DNA of 34,654 nt from Polaromonas sp. 39-63-25 (GCF_002278925.1 NZ_NCJH01000029.1:1-34654); one strand, 5' to 3'; shown: positions 16,333 to 25,132, counted from the stretch's first letter. A program made the numbers and translations. Notes: generated by a model from the sequence alone, not told the origin.

Positions 16333-17361
16333 ATGGACATGAAATCACTAAGCATTGGCCCGTTCAACGAGGGGTTCATTCGCGTGGCTACGACCAGCGA
16401 TCCCGCCTCCACCGAAACGAAGTTCACGGGCGAGATCGAAATACTGGCGCGCCACCATACTCGCCTTCCTAGTGAAATCGACGGCGAGCGCATGCGCCTG
16501 GCCAGTCACCCCGCAGGCAAGATGTTGCTTGAACGCGAGGCTGCGAACAAGGCCGCAGGGAAGTTGGTTGAGGTGCCGATTCGGATGTTTTTCAACAAAA
16601 CAGCCAACGCATTGACTGTGAAGTATCAGGCGTTCGACGGGGAAGGTCGGCCGGTCTGTGTCGGTGATGGCTGCAATGCAAGGCGCACCTCACTTATCGA
16701 GGGTAATCAGCCTGTAACTGTGGACGCGCCATGCGCCGGCTCGGAGGATTGCGAGTTTGCTCAGTCCGGGGTTGTTTCTTGCAGACGCCAAGTCAAGATG
16801 CCGGTCCAGATCAAAGGGCAGGCGAACGCGCTCAGCGTCTTCGAGGTTCGAACCTCGTCGTTCAATGCCTACAAGACGCTCCGTGCCCAGCTGGAGCTCA
16901 TCGAAAGCCGTTTTGGAGGCCTCCGTCATGTGCCCATCAAGCTCTCGCTCTGGCAAGCCAGCAACGAGGCAAGCTCGTTCGAGCCATTCGATGTCTTCAA
17001 ACTCTCCTTGGATGGGAACTCGGAAGTCGAAGTGATGCGACAGGCGAAGAAGGAACGTGACGAAGAAAAAGAATGCGGCCTCGTTTCCGATCAAGACGCT
17101 ATTTACGAGAAGCTCCAAAACGGCGATGCCGACAGCAAGCTCTCGCTGGCATTCGACGACTTCAATGAAATTTCAGATTTTTACGCCCCCGTTGCCATCC
17201 CCAAGGCGGAGCGGCGGAAGGGGAGCCAGTCGGTCTCCTCGCCGCTGACTAAGAGGCACGCGCGCAGTTCTGCGCCCCACTTAGCCGCCGATTTGATCTC
17301 GGCCTCCCTTGCGCAGGCTGGACTCGCACCGGCAGCGGAACAATCAACACCTACTCAATAG
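16333..17361 (+). CDS. Four-cysteine metal-binding protein (recombination directionality factor-like)
   Basis: This 342-residue protein has a VKYQAFDGEGRPVCVGDGCNARR segment, a further pair in APCAGSEDCEF and a later CRRQVKMP, so a zinc-binding knuckle of four or five cysteines is likely. The surrounding sequence (VEVPIRMFFNKTANALTVKY; LSVFEVRTSSFNAYKTLRAQ) resembles plasmid and phage proteins annotated as hydrolase or metal-binding proteins, or as gp3-like recombination directionality factors. If so, it would control the direction of a site-specific recombinase, but the match is from memory and the only integrase seen is 13 kb away and of a different class. TGGAGAG lies six bases before the ATG. 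Confidence 0.6.
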   Translation: MDMKSLSIGPFNEGFIRVATTSDPASTETKFTGEIEILARHHTRLPSEIDGERMRLASHPAGKMLLEREAANKAAGKLVEVPIRMFFNKTANALTVKYQAFDGEGRPVCVGDGCNARRTSLIEGNQPVTVDAPCAGSEDCEFAQSGVVSCRRQVKMPVQIKGQANALSVFEVRTSSFNAYKTLRAQLELIESRFGGLRHVPIKLSLWQASNEASSFEPFDVFKLSLDGNSEVEVMRQAKKERDEEKECGLVSDQDAIYEKLQNGDADSKLSLAFDDFNEISDFYAPVAIPKAERRKGSQSVSSPLTKRHARSSAPHLAADLISASLAQAGLAPAAEQSTPTQ

Positions 17362-17364
17362 ACT

Positions 17365-18348
17365 ATGAGCGACCCAAACATCACGCGCCTAGTAGTGGGC
17401 CCGACAATGACACTCGCTATGGGTGTCCCAGTCGGCCAGGCGGTCACGCAAACCGACCTGTCTAAAACCCTACGCTGGAAGGACGGCCATTGGCAGAATT
17501 CCGCAAGCATTATAAAAAAGGCGCGCCAGTTCACCTTCCTGCCTGTGGATGTTCTCGAAATATCGGCGACCAGGCGAGCGAGTACCTTCCGGCACTTGCG
17601 CGCATACGCGCTGCCAGTTGCGGCGGTAGTCATCTTCTTGGGGACGGCGCTGGGCTTCGTCCTCCAGCAGCGCGATAGCGCGGAAGACATACCGGTAGCG
17701 ACTTCCATCGCGCCTGCAGAGACACCCGTGGCGGTCAGGTCCGTGGATGCGCCTTACCCCTTGCCAGGCGCCTCGCCATCGGCACCGCTTCCGGGTAATA
17801 GCCAGTTGGAGGAAGAAAGTAGCGCGCGTGAGCTTGCGCCACCAGTGCCCAGCGCAAAGGGACCGGTGCAGGTACCGTCTGCCCCGCTGCCCACTGTGAC
17901 TTCAGCCAAGGCCCCCGCATTGCCCGCCGTGCGACCGACCCAGCAAGCGGCACCAGTCGTCCCATCCCACAAGCAGGCGCCTGCCGTAGTGCCAAAGGAG
18001 GATGCCAAGGACGAAAAGGCCCGTCCTGCAGTGATCTTGGACGCGGATGTTCCATTCGCGAAGGCAAAGCTGCCCGAGGCGGTCTCGCAGCAAAAGGCCA
18101 CTGCTCCACCACCGGCCTTAGGGCAGCTACCAAAGCCGCAGGCTTCCACAAGCGGATCTAGCAGCGTAAGCAGCGGCCTTGTCGCCTTGACTCAGGACGG
18201 CAAGTTCGCTCTTTTTACGAATGTGAAGACCCGGCTGCCTGAGAAGTTTGCCGTGGGCGACAGGCTCCCCACGGGCGAAGTTCTGAAGGCAATCGACAGA
18301 GTCAATGGCAAGGTCCAAACGGACGCAAAAGAATACAGGCTGGAATGA
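17365..18348 (+). CDS. Single-pass inner-membrane protein with long Pro/Ala linker
   Basis: This 327-residue protein has a cytoplasmic head (residues 1-80), one membrane span (about 82-100, LPVAAVVIFLGTALGFVL), a low-complexity Pro/Ala/Val linker (about 105-265) and a compact C-terminal domain (ALTQDGKFALFTNVKTRLPE to KEYRLE). This shape fits a protein that spans the periplasm, as seen for pilus- or conjugation-assembly proteins. No specific family is recognised. It starts three bases after the previous stop and overlaps the next gene (ATGA), so it belongs to the same operon. Confidence 0.65.
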   Translation: MSDPNITRLVVGPTMTLAMGVPVGQAVTQTDLSKTLRWKDGHWQNSASIIKKARQFTFLPVDVLEISATRRASTFRHLRAYALPVAAVVIFLGTALGFVLQQRDSAEDIPVATSIAPAETPVAVRSVDAPYPLPGASPSAPLPGNSQLEEESSARELAPPVPSAKGPVQVPSAPLPTVTSAKAPALPAVRPTQQAAPVVPSHKQAPAVVPKEDAKDEKARPAVILDADVPFAKAKLPEAVSQQKATAPPPALGQLPKPQASTSGSSSVSSGLVALTQDGKFALFTNVKTRLPEKFAVGDRLPTGEVLKAIDRVNGKVQTDAKEYRLE

Positions 18349-18761
18349 ACATGACCGACGAAACCATAATTATCGATCCCGTTGGGATGAATATCATCAA
18401 CCGACTTGCACCCGGGAGCAAGTTCATCGGGCAACTGGAAAGCGAAGGCGGACTTCTCATCGAGGGAACTATTGTCGGCAATGTGCTGGTAAGTGGCGGG
18501 CCGCTCGTTCTCATGGAGCATGGAAGCATCACAGGTGATGTGACGTGCGAAGACGATGCCTACCTGTTCGGCAAAATCCATCCAGCCGAGGGCAAGGACC
18601 ACAGCGAACTGATCGCGGGTGGCGCTGTTTTCATGGCGCAAACATTGGAGGCTCGCGCGAACATCACCGCCGGCGCTATCAAAACCTATGACGGCGCTCA
18701 GGTCGACGGGCGCATCCGCACGGTCCGCCGCGCCAAAGCAAAGCTCCCGGACGCAGGTTGA
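18345..18761 (+). CDS. Bactofilin (polymer-forming cytoskeletal protein)
   Basis: This 138-residue protein contains a right-handed beta-helix repeat typical of bactofilins (DUF583): IINRLAPGSKFIGQLESEGG, LLIEGTIVGNVLVSGG, GSITGDVTCEDDAYLFGKI, then a last turn near GAQVDGRIRTV. Short polar tails flank the core. Bactofilins self-assemble without nucleotides into filaments that scaffold envelope proteins. Its ATG overlaps the stop of the membrane-anchored protein upstream, so a plasmid-encoded scaffold plus membrane partner is possible (inference). Confidence 0.83.
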   Translation: MNMTDETIIIDPVGMNIINRLAPGSKFIGQLESEGGLLIEGTIVGNVLVSGGPLVLMEHGSITGDVTCEDDAYLFGKIHPAEGKDHSELIAGGAVFMAQTLEARANITAGAIKTYDGAQVDGRIRTVRRAKAKLPDAG

Positions 18762-18766
18762 CGCGC

Positions 18767-19618
18767 ATGAAGAGTGTTGTGGTCAGCCATCGGTGGATTG
18801 CCCAGGTCCTGAAGCAACGCGGAATCCCTGTACCGGACTTGAAGGAATTGGAGGGCGCGGTTGCGCAGTGCACCGAGGAAATCCGCGCGCGGCTTCTAAA
18901 CGTCGTAACTCTTATCGAACGAGGGACAGAAGAGGCAGGTGACATCGAATGGGTACGAGTGGCCCTCAAGGCGCCGGGACAGAAGGCTCGTAAAGTTTCG
19001 CCTGATCTTGAGCAGACGCCTCTCGTGGTGAGTGCGGCGCCGGTTCCGTCCCATGCAACCGAGCCACGGCCTGACCGTCCCCAGTTTCTGGAAAACGGCC
19101 AGCTGGACGACGCTGGAAGCGGCACCGCGGTGCCGGCGAAGCGTGTAAAGCACCACATCTACGCATCAAAAGCCGCGTTGACCATCGAGCTCGACACGTT
19201 GAGACAACAGCCCGGCGAAGAGGATGTGGTGCGTACAGTTCTTATTGAAGCGGCGGTGGCCACCGCTGGTCGCGGGTATGACTGGGAGCGGAAGATCCCG
19301 TTTCAACTCATGCGCCGTGAGCTGCCGATGGTAGCGGGCGCTCTCCTTGGGCTTCTCGACCGACCCTTGGCTATTGAAAATCATGGGCCTGAGCGGAATA
19401 AATCGATTTGGATTGAGCAACAAGGCAGCAAGTACTTTGTGAAGATCTCTCAGGGGGCCCGCACGATTGCCCTTCCAGTCGATTGCTCGGACGCGTATGC
19501 CTGGAATGCCATCGTGCTCCAGGCGCTTCAGCACAATGCTCCCTCACTGTCAGGCAGCCTGCAGCTGCGCCTGATTCACCGTGTAGCCGAAATGATGAAC
19601 CACACCCCCACCAAATGA
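18767..19618 (+). CDS. Unknown protein with possible ssDNA-binding C-terminal domain
   Basis: This 283-residue protein has an N-terminal helical part (residues 1-65), a variable linker, and a C-terminal domain (about 130-270). That domain contains WERKIPFQLMRRELPMVAGA, LAIENHGPERNKSIWIEQQG, SKYFVKISQGARTIALPV and a final helix. The strand-strand-helix layout recalls Whirly/PC4-type single-stranded DNA-binding folds, but this is a visual guess and no signature is certain. An in-frame TTG at 18758 is the alternative start. The stop overlaps the traB-like start (ATGA). Confidence 0.6.
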   Translation: MKSVVVSHRWIAQVLKQRGIPVPDLKELEGAVAQCTEEIRARLLNVVTLIERGTEEAGDIEWVRVALKAPGQKARKVSPDLEQTPLVVSAAPVPSHATEPRPDRPQFLENGQLDDAGSGTAVPAKRVKHHIYASKAALTIELDTLRQQPGEEDVVRTVLIEAAVATAGRGYDWERKIPFQLMRRELPMVAGALLGLLDRPLAIENHGPERNKSIWIEQQGSKYFVKISQGARTIALPVDCSDAYAWNAIVLQALQHNAPSLSGSLQLRLIHRVAEMMNHTPTK

Positions 19619-20883
19619 AGAAAATCCAACTAGCTGAGCTGGCGCGGCGGTTCCAAGGCCCAGTGCTCGCTGCCGCTGCCGGGGCCGCGATTGGTTACCT
19701 CTCCTGGGGGGAGGGGAGAACGCCCATTCTCGCGGCCCTGCTTCCCGTGGCTGTTGGCATTTCCGGTTCAAGGGCCCGAGCGTTCGCGCTCTCGATGGGA
19801 TATGTGCTTGGAACTATGCGAGGACTGCCGGCGTTCGCCGCCGCATGGTTCGACAACAGTCTGATCATCGGATCGATGCTGTGGCTTCTGGTGGGACTGA
19901 TCGCGGGCGCCGCATGGTCGCTTGCCTGGACCGCTGCAGAGGTGCCTTGGAGAAAGGCGCTTGCCGTCGCAGTAGCGTGGGTTGTGACTCTGCTTCCGCC
20001 GGTGGCGGCGTCATCGCCTGGGCATGCTGTTGTCGCTTGGGGGTACATCACACCCGGATGGGGGTGGATTGGCGTTGCGCTGAGCGTCCTTGTCCCTGCG
20101 GCCGTCATGGCGGTGGTCACGGCGAAGAGGTGGTCAATGGCCTACGTACGTGGCGCGGCCGTGGGGCTGGCCGGCGTCCTAGCTGTTGTGTCGCATTTCC
20201 ACGATGAGATTGAAAACCGGTACGTCAATGACATGGTGGCCGTGAGCACCCGCTGGGGCGCGGCCTCAGATCCCTTCGAGATGCTCGATAGGGTAGAGCG
20301 GATGGGGAAAACGACACGGGCGCTGTCGGAAGAGAACGTCGCGTCAGTCGTCGTATTCCCGGAAAGTATCGTGCAGACCTATCACCCAACGCTCTATCCC
20401 ATTCTCAAGGAAATCATCCTCGACGATGCGGCAAGGGCCGGCCAGACGGTGGTTATTGGGGCGGATTTGCCGACCGCTGACGGCAATTTCCAGACTGCAG
20501 CACTGGCCTTCTACCCTGATGGGAGCAGCGTGACCGCCTTGACGCGCCAACCGGTCCCGATAGCGCTGTGGAAACCGTGGGATTCGACGGGTAGCTTCCT
20601 TACGAACTGGCGGAGCAGCAACATCCTGCCCTTTCGCAGCGGCATCAAGGCGCGAGTGATATTTTGCTTTGAGGAGTACATGCCGATTCTGAGCCTCCTA
20701 AATGAGGCCCTTGACGATCATCAGATGGTGATCGTGCTGGCCAATACTTGGGCGTCCAGCAGCGCTGAAACGGCGGCCATCCAGTCCCGACACAGCGAGG
20801 GCATGGCTGTCTTGTTCGGGAAGCGACTCATCAAGGCAGAAAATAGGCCGAAAGTCGCCAAGGGGGAGCCTGAGAGGCGGTAG
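19615..20883 (+). CDS. TraB-like conjugation protein (membrane nitrilase fold)
   Basis: This 422-residue protein has about six N-terminal membrane spans (roughly residues 12-200). A nitrilase-type domain follows, with VVVFPESIVQ (candidate catalytic Glu), a Lys in ALWKPWDS and VIFCFEEYMPIL (candidate catalytic Cys). The arrangement is like apolipoprotein N-acyltransferase and the TraB proteins of Agrobacterium and related conjugative plasmids, which help mating-pair formation or entry by an unclear reaction. It overlaps the gene before it by four bases. It is the only conjugation-type gene identified here; no relaxase or type IV secretion gene was seen. Confidence 0.78.
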   Translation: MKKIQLAELARRFQGPVLAAAAGAAIGYLSWGEGRTPILAALLPVAVGISGSRARAFALSMGYVLGTMRGLPAFAAAWFDNSLIIGSMLWLLVGLIAGAAWSLAWTAAEVPWRKALAVAVAWVVTLLPPVAASSPGHAVVAWGYITPGWGWIGVALSVLVPAAVMAVVTAKRWSMAYVRGAAVGLAGVLAVVSHFHDEIENRYVNDMVAVSTRWGAASDPFEMLDRVERMGKTTRALSEENVASVVVFPESIVQTYHPTLYPILKEIILDDAARAGQTVVIGADLPTADGNFQTAALAFYPDGSSVTALTRQPVPIALWKPWDSTGSFLTNWRSSNILPFRSGIKARVIFCFEEYMPILSLLNEALDDHQMVIVLANTWASSSAETAAIQSRHSEGMAVLFGKRLIKAENRPKVAKGEPERR

Positions 20884-20930
20884 AGTTGTGGCTGTAAAAA
20901 GGCTAGTTCAATTCGCGAACCCGAAACAAT

Positions 20931-22022
20931 GTGAGTGAGATCTTTGCAGGCGTCACGGTCAGCGGCGAGACGCGACTGATCGGCGAGGTGGCTCAAGGCG
21001 CTGCCTGTGGGTGCTTTTGTCGGGTTTGCGGCAGTCCTTTGGTGGCCAAGCAGGGGGAAGTACTCACGTGGCACTTTGCGCACGTTGCCAGACAGGAAAA
21101 TCCCGAGTGCTATGCCGGCGCGCTAAATTTGATCCGCAGGCTCGCCATTGAGGACATTCTTGGCAAGGCGGTTCTGAAACTGCCTGAATGCCACGTCACG
21201 ATTCGTCGCCCAAGCAGGCTGGGGCATTCTGATGCAAAGCTGGCCTGGCAGCCTGAATTCGAGCGATGGGTGGACTTCGCGATGGATGCACCGAAGGGGG
21301 CCACCGTTGCACGCATTCACCTGGTGGACGGGGAAATAGCTGAGCTTTCCGTAGAAGCCACTGAATCGCCGATTTCCGCGTTGCCGGTCGCGGTGGGCGA
21401 CGCGGGAATGATCGTTTGCCGGTTCCCGATTCCAGCTCCCAAGCACCTTCGGACGTTCGAAGCGGCGATGGCGCAAATTCGCGCAACGGCTGCCTGGCAA
21501 TGGATCCGCGTGCCGGCAGGCGCAGCACAGGTGAAGCGCGCAATTGAGCAACTTGATGCCCAAGATCGCCTTGAGGCGGCCAGGATCGACAAGCTAGCTC
21601 ATCAGAGGGCGATCGAGGCGGGCAGCCGGTGGGCGGGCATAGCTAGGCGAAACCGTGCTGGAGAGGCTTTCCTGCGGCCTCGTCCAGCGTTCGGCCCCCC
21701 TCCCACCGGGGGCGGGGCAGAGGATGCTCTGCCCGGCCGTTCGCCGGGTTGCACGCTGACGTTCTACAGGCTCCCCGATTCAAAGTTGTGGGTACGCTAC
21801 ATGCGCTCTGATCGAAGGTATGTGGTCATCCCGTTTCCGGGTTACCAGTGGAACGGTTGGGAAAACGACCTTCCGCCGGCAGTGGGACGATACGACCCGG
21901 AGCTCAAGGCTTTCGTTTTGGATGACGTGTTCCGTGGCATGGAAGCTTTGGCCGCGCTTTCATCGACCGTGAAGTCTGGCCGAAGCTTGGCGGAGTTCAC
22001 TTCAGACCCCTTTGAGAACTGA
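20931..22022 (+). CDS. CoiA-like protein
   Basis: This 363-residue protein starts at GTG 20931. The N-terminus has GCFCRVCGSPLVAKQGEVLT followed by WHFAHVARQENPECYAGALN. A CxxC knuckle and an HFAH motif are the hallmarks of CoiA-like proteins, which were first linked to competence and are thought to be nuclease-related. The middle has many small helices (KRAIEQLDAQDRLEAARIDK) and a Gly/Pro hinge. The C-terminal third (YRLPDSKLWVRYMRSDRRYV) is not recognised. It lies between the TraB-like gene and the PRTRC region. The 47-base gap upstream is short and no promoter is obvious. Confidence 0.6.
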   Translation: MSEIFAGVTVSGETRLIGEVAQGAACGCFCRVCGSPLVAKQGEVLTWHFAHVARQENPECYAGALNLIRRLAIEDILGKAVLKLPECHVTIRRPSRLGHSDAKLAWQPEFERWVDFAMDAPKGATVARIHLVDGEIAELSVEATESPISALPVAVGDAGMIVCRFPIPAPKHLRTFEAAMAQIRATAAWQWIRVPAGAAQVKRAIEQLDAQDRLEAARIDKLAHQRAIEAGSRWAGIARRNRAGEAFLRPRPAFGPPPTGGGAEDALPGRSPGCTLTFYRLPDSKLWVRYMRSDRRYVVIPFPGYQWNGWENDLPPAVGRYDPELKAFVLDDVFRGMEALAALSSTVKSGRSLAEFTSDPFEN

Positions 22023-22083
22023 GGTGGGCTTTCAGGACTGGCGCGACTCGCGGGCAAGCCACTTTCTGACTGGTCGAGATCTG

Positions 22084-22234
22084 TTGCAGCGCGGCAGATC
22101 GGCTGCTAATATGCCATTGCCTCCTCACTTTGAGGACTCGCGTGCGCAATGCACGCCGCATTTCAACCCATACGGGGATTCACATCCCCTTGGGATTCGT
22201 GGGTCCCCGTTTTTCTTTTCAGAAAGACAAACCC
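22084..22234 (+). promoter_or_regulatory. Promoter and structured leader L1 (of PRTRC parB)
   Basis: TTGCAG (22084-22089), 17 bases, then TAATAT (22107-22112) gives a leader of about 116 nt. It folds into a CCTC/GAGG hairpin, a GCGTGC/GCACGC hairpin and GGGGA-N6-TCCCC (22174-22189), which is enclosed by CCCA/TGGG. A last hairpin pairs GTGGGT (from 22199) with ACCCAT, which includes the start codon. Leaders L2-L4 at 25162, 27882 and 29361 share this order and spacing. No Rfam family is recognised. Confidence 0.7.
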
Positions 22235-24025
22235 ATGACAGAAGTACTGGAACGGCCAATCGGCCAGGAATCGCCCGTCGTTCACGATCAGGGCGAGGAC
22301 GTAAACATCGCTGTTGGCGAACTCATCTCCGGGTTCAACTACCGTCGCCGCCTCAACGCAGCGAAGGAAGCCTCGTTCGATGAGGACATCAAACGCAACG
22401 GGCAACTTCAGGGCCTGATCTTCAGGAAGCTCGAAACGGGGGGCCTTCAGATCCTTGCCGGGCATCGCCGTGCGATGTCGATCAGCCGCGTGTTTGGTCC
22501 GGAGTACCGGGTTTTTGGCAAGGCCAAGACGTACTCCAACGCCGAAGCCATCGCGGTGATGGTGAGCGAGAACTACAACCGCGAAGACCCCACCGCCATC
22601 GAAGACGCCGAAGCGGCGACCCGCCTCCTCGGTGAAATGAATGGCGACAAGGACGAAACCGCTCGCCGGCTCGGTTGGAAACGGCCGCTGCTCGATCGCC
22701 GACTGGCGATCATGAATGCGACGGACAGTGTGCGTGACGCCTTCATTGAAGAGAAGTTGCACCTTGGCCATGTCGAGATTCTTGCTGCCATGCCCCGCGA
22801 GGCGCAGGAAAAGGTACTCGTGAAGTTGCTGGCTGCGCCAGTGATGCCCACCGTAGAACAGCTGAAGGCCATGGCCGAACAGGTTCTGCTCGGGCTCGAG
22901 GCAGCGATCTTCGACAAGGCCGATTGCAATGGCTGCAAGTTCAATACTGGCAACCAGCAGGCCCTGTTCGACACGTCGTTTTCAGGTACCCGCTGCACAA
23001 ACGGTGCTTGCTACGGTGAGAAGACCGAGAAGGAACTCGAAACGCGCCGCATGGCGTTGACCGAGACCTACCAGGTCGTGCGGATTGTCCGCCCAGGGGA
23101 TAACTTGACGGTCAATCCCTTGCGCGCCGAAGGCAAGCTTGGCGTGGGTGCTGAACAGGCGCTCGCGTGTCGCACCTGTGCTGACTTTGGTGCCTGCATT
23201 TCAGGGGTACCGGACAAGCTGGGTATGAGCTTCAAGGATGTCTGCTTCAACAAGACGTGCCTTGACACCAAGGTCGGCATCCGTGCCGCGGCAGAGGAGG
23301 CCGCGCGGGAAGCTGCAGCTGCTTCGATCGAGAGCGCCGCAAGCGCTGCAATTGACGCAAGCGCCAAGACGGATCGCGCGCCGGGAAGCGCTGGTGAAGG
23401 CCAGGGTTCCAACGAGGATCGGAAGCAATCGCAGAAGACCAAAACGTCCACCGTGAAGGTCGCTGCTTCTTCTGAGCCGCGGAACGCAGTGAAGGAATTT
23501 CGCGAGAAGATCTGGCGCGGCGTATTCCATCGTGGAGCGTTGAAGTTGTCGGTGGAGAAAAGCCGAGCCTTGTTGCTCGCGCTGTGTCTCTACCGTCCGT
23601 CCACCCTCGACTCGCACGCAGCAGTGGAGGCGATTGAACGCGAAACGGGAATGGGAAGCGTTGGGAAACTTGATGCTTTCCAACTTACCAGCGAGATCCT
23701 GGCCATGGACGTTAAGGCCCTTGGCAGTGCGTTGTTTCAGATTCCAGCGGCGGTCACAACCAGCCTGGAGATCACGGCGGTTGTCGGATTTCTGAAGGCC
23801 TTGGGGATTCAGATCGAGAGCCACTGGAAGATCAACGCAGCGTTTTTTGATCTGCTGACCAAGACCGAAATCGACGCCGTGTGCATCGAACTCGGGATGG
23901 ACAAGGCGGTTGGCAAGGAATATGCAAAGCTGAAGAACGGCGGCAAGGCCGACTTCATCAAGGCCATCATGGCGATTGAAGGTTTCGAGTATGTAGGGAA
24001 AATTCCGGCGTTCATGCGCTGGTAA
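22235..24025 (+). CDS. PRTRC system ParB-family protein
   Basis: This 596-residue protein has a ParB N-terminal domain with ISGFNYRRRLN (about residues 31-41) and the ILAGHRRAM box (about 73-81). A helix-turn-helix region (ETARRLGWKRPLLDRRL) follows. Next comes a Cys-rich insert of two clusters, CNGCKF...CTNGACYG and CRTCADFGAC...VCFNKTCLD, likely to bind zinc. The second half has an Ala-rich linker and a helical C-terminal domain. This long, zinc-carrying form is what I know as the PRTRC ParB. It is the third ParB-like gene in the window. ATG 22235 lies at the 3' end of leader L1, where it can pair in the last hairpin. PRTRC function is not established. Confidence 0.88.
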   Translation: MTEVLERPIGQESPVVHDQGEDVNIAVGELISGFNYRRRLNAAKEASFDEDIKRNGQLQGLIFRKLETGGLQILAGHRRAMSISRVFGPEYRVFGKAKTYSNAEAIAVMVSENYNREDPTAIEDAEAATRLLGEMNGDKDETARRLGWKRPLLDRRLAIMNATDSVRDAFIEEKLHLGHVEILAAMPREAQEKVLVKLLAAPVMPTVEQLKAMAEQVLLGLEAAIFDKADCNGCKFNTGNQQALFDTSFSGTRCTNGACYGEKTEKELETRRMALTETYQVVRIVRPGDNLTVNPLRAEGKLGVGAEQALACRTCADFGACISGVPDKLGMSFKDVCFNKTCLDTKVGIRAAAEEAAREAAAASIESAASAAIDASAKTDRAPGSAGEGQGSNEDRKQSQKTKTSTVKVAASSEPRNAVKEFREKIWRGVFHRGALKLSVEKSRALLLALCLYRPSTLDSHAAVEAIERETGMGSVGKLDAFQLTSEILAMDVKALGSALFQIPAAVTTSLEITAVVGFLKALGIQIESHWKINAAFFDLLTKTEIDAVCIELGMDKAVGKEYAKLKNGGKADFIKAIMAIEGFEYVGKIPAFMRW

Positions 24026-24115
24026 CTGCCCTCGCTTCGTACCAATCACACAAACCTTCGCGGGTGTTCTGCCCGGAGGGGTAGTTCATCCGCAATTCTT
24101 TTCTTAGGATATGCA

Positions 24116-24640
24116 ATGAATCTTTTTCAACAATTGGCCCCTCTGGTTTCGAGCGGGATCGTGATGCGGATGACAGTTCGCATGCATGGCGACAAGCTGC
24201 AGCTGGACATCATCCCCGAGGTCGAGGCAGGCAAAACCGGCATTTCCGTGCCGGCGCAGGCCTTGATCGGGACCGCTGAAGAACTTGACGCTGGTGTGCC
24301 GGGCTTTCTTGCAGCCTACGCACAATCAGCGGCAGACCTCAATGAGCAGATCGCTGTTGCAAATGCCGTTATGGGCAAGGCGCAGGATGCTGCCAAAGAG
24401 GTGGTGAAAGCTGCGGCCTCCAAGGTCAAGCCGACGAGTGCAGCCGGTGCCAAGCCATCTGCAAAAACCAACGAAGTCAAAACCGACCGCACGGCGGCGG
24501 GCTTCCTGGACATGGACGACGACGAGAACGCAGAAGGCGGGGACGAAGCAGAGTCCCCGTCAGCTGCGGAGAAAAGCACCCCCGTCGCGCCTGATCTTCC
24601 GATCAGCGCAACCGGCGAGACTCCCAACATGTTCATGTGA
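24116..24640 (+). CDS. PRTRC system protein E
   Basis: This 174-residue protein has a conserved N-terminal half (LFQQLAPLVSSGIVMRMTVR, then LQLDIIPEVEAG and GTAEELDAGVPGFLAAYAQS). An Ala/Lys-rich coiled helix and an acidic, disordered tail (MDDDENAEGGDEAES) follow. The first half matches the PRTRC E pattern. AGGA lies six bases before the ATG. The 90-base gap before it holds a hairpin, CGGGTGTTCTGCCCG, enclosed by ACC/GGGGT pairing, which is loosely like the third hairpin of leaders L1-L4. The product is probably cytoplasmic. Protein C follows after seven bases, so E and C are cotranscribed. Confidence 0.82.
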   Translation: MNLFQQLAPLVSSGIVMRMTVRMHGDKLQLDIIPEVEAGKTGISVPAQALIGTAEELDAGVPGFLAAYAQSAADLNEQIAVANAVMGKAQDAAKEVVKAAASKVKPTSAAGAKPSAKTNEVKTDRTAAGFLDMDDDENAEGGDEAESPSAAEKSTPVAPDLPISATGETPNMFM

Positions 24641-24647
24641 GGCGATC

Positions 24648-25049
24648 ATGCAAGTACTCCAAATTGTCCGCAAGTTCAACTACAACGGGATTGCCTTGGT
24701 GGACCCGAATCCTGCGTTGAGCATTGATGCTGTGCGCGAGTTCTACGCCACCCAGTACCCGGAGCTCAACAATTCGGTCATCGAAGGCCCGGTTACCAAA
24801 GGGCAGGAAGCGACCTACAAGTTCCTCCGCGCTGTTGGCGACAAGGGTGCCAACAACCAGGGTGCAACCCTGCGTGGCAAGGTTCGCGATCTCGCCGCTG
24901 GCAAGGGTGGCGCGACCGTGAAAGTGATTGAGCCGGTTTTGACCGGCTCGTGCGCAGTGATTTACGCCGCGTGCTTTGGCGTGGTCACTTCGAAGCAAGT
25001 CGGCCGCCCGATCAAAATGCCCTCTCAGGCATTTGGGATCTGGGGCTAA
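24648..25049 (+). CDS. PRTRC system protein C with C-terminal extension (ubiquitin-like candidate)
   Basis: Residues 1-67 follow the PRTRC C pattern: VRKFNYNGIALVDPNPALS, EFYATQYPELNNSVIEGP, and ATYKFLRAVGDKG ending at about 67. This family has been proposed to have a ubiquitin-like beta-grasp fold, and as I remember it usually stops soon after the GTKG-like end. Here 66 more residues follow, containing GKVRDLAAGKGGATVKVIEP and a hydrophobic stretch (SCAVIYAACFGVV, about 101-113). If C is a protein modifier, this tail could be a precursor peptide removed after Gly67, a fusion, or a new domain. An intrinsic terminator follows 41 bases after the stop. Confidence 0.8.
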   Translation: MQVLQIVRKFNYNGIALVDPNPALSIDAVREFYATQYPELNNSVIEGPVTKGQEATYKFLRAVGDKGANNQGATLRGKVRDLAAGKGGATVKVIEPVLTGSCAVIYAACFGVVTSKQVGRPIKMPSQAFGIWG

Positions 25050-25090
25050 ACGGCGGGATCTGAAATCCGTCAGCATTTCTGAGAGCGAGA

Positions 25091-25132
25091 AGCCACTTGG
25101 CCCCATTTATGGGGTCAGGTGGCTTTTTTTTT
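25091..25132 (+). terminator. Intrinsic terminator after the E-C genes
   Basis: AGCCAC pairs with GTGGCT and CCCC with GGGG across an ATTTAT loop, followed by nine T residues. It separates the parB-E-C unit from the promoter of leader L2, 30 bases later. Confidence 0.9.

Noticed and set aside
23201-24049. Minus-strand frame of 282 codons opposite PRTRC parB
   Set aside because: Shadow of a well-supported gene with zinc-binding motifs on the plus strand.
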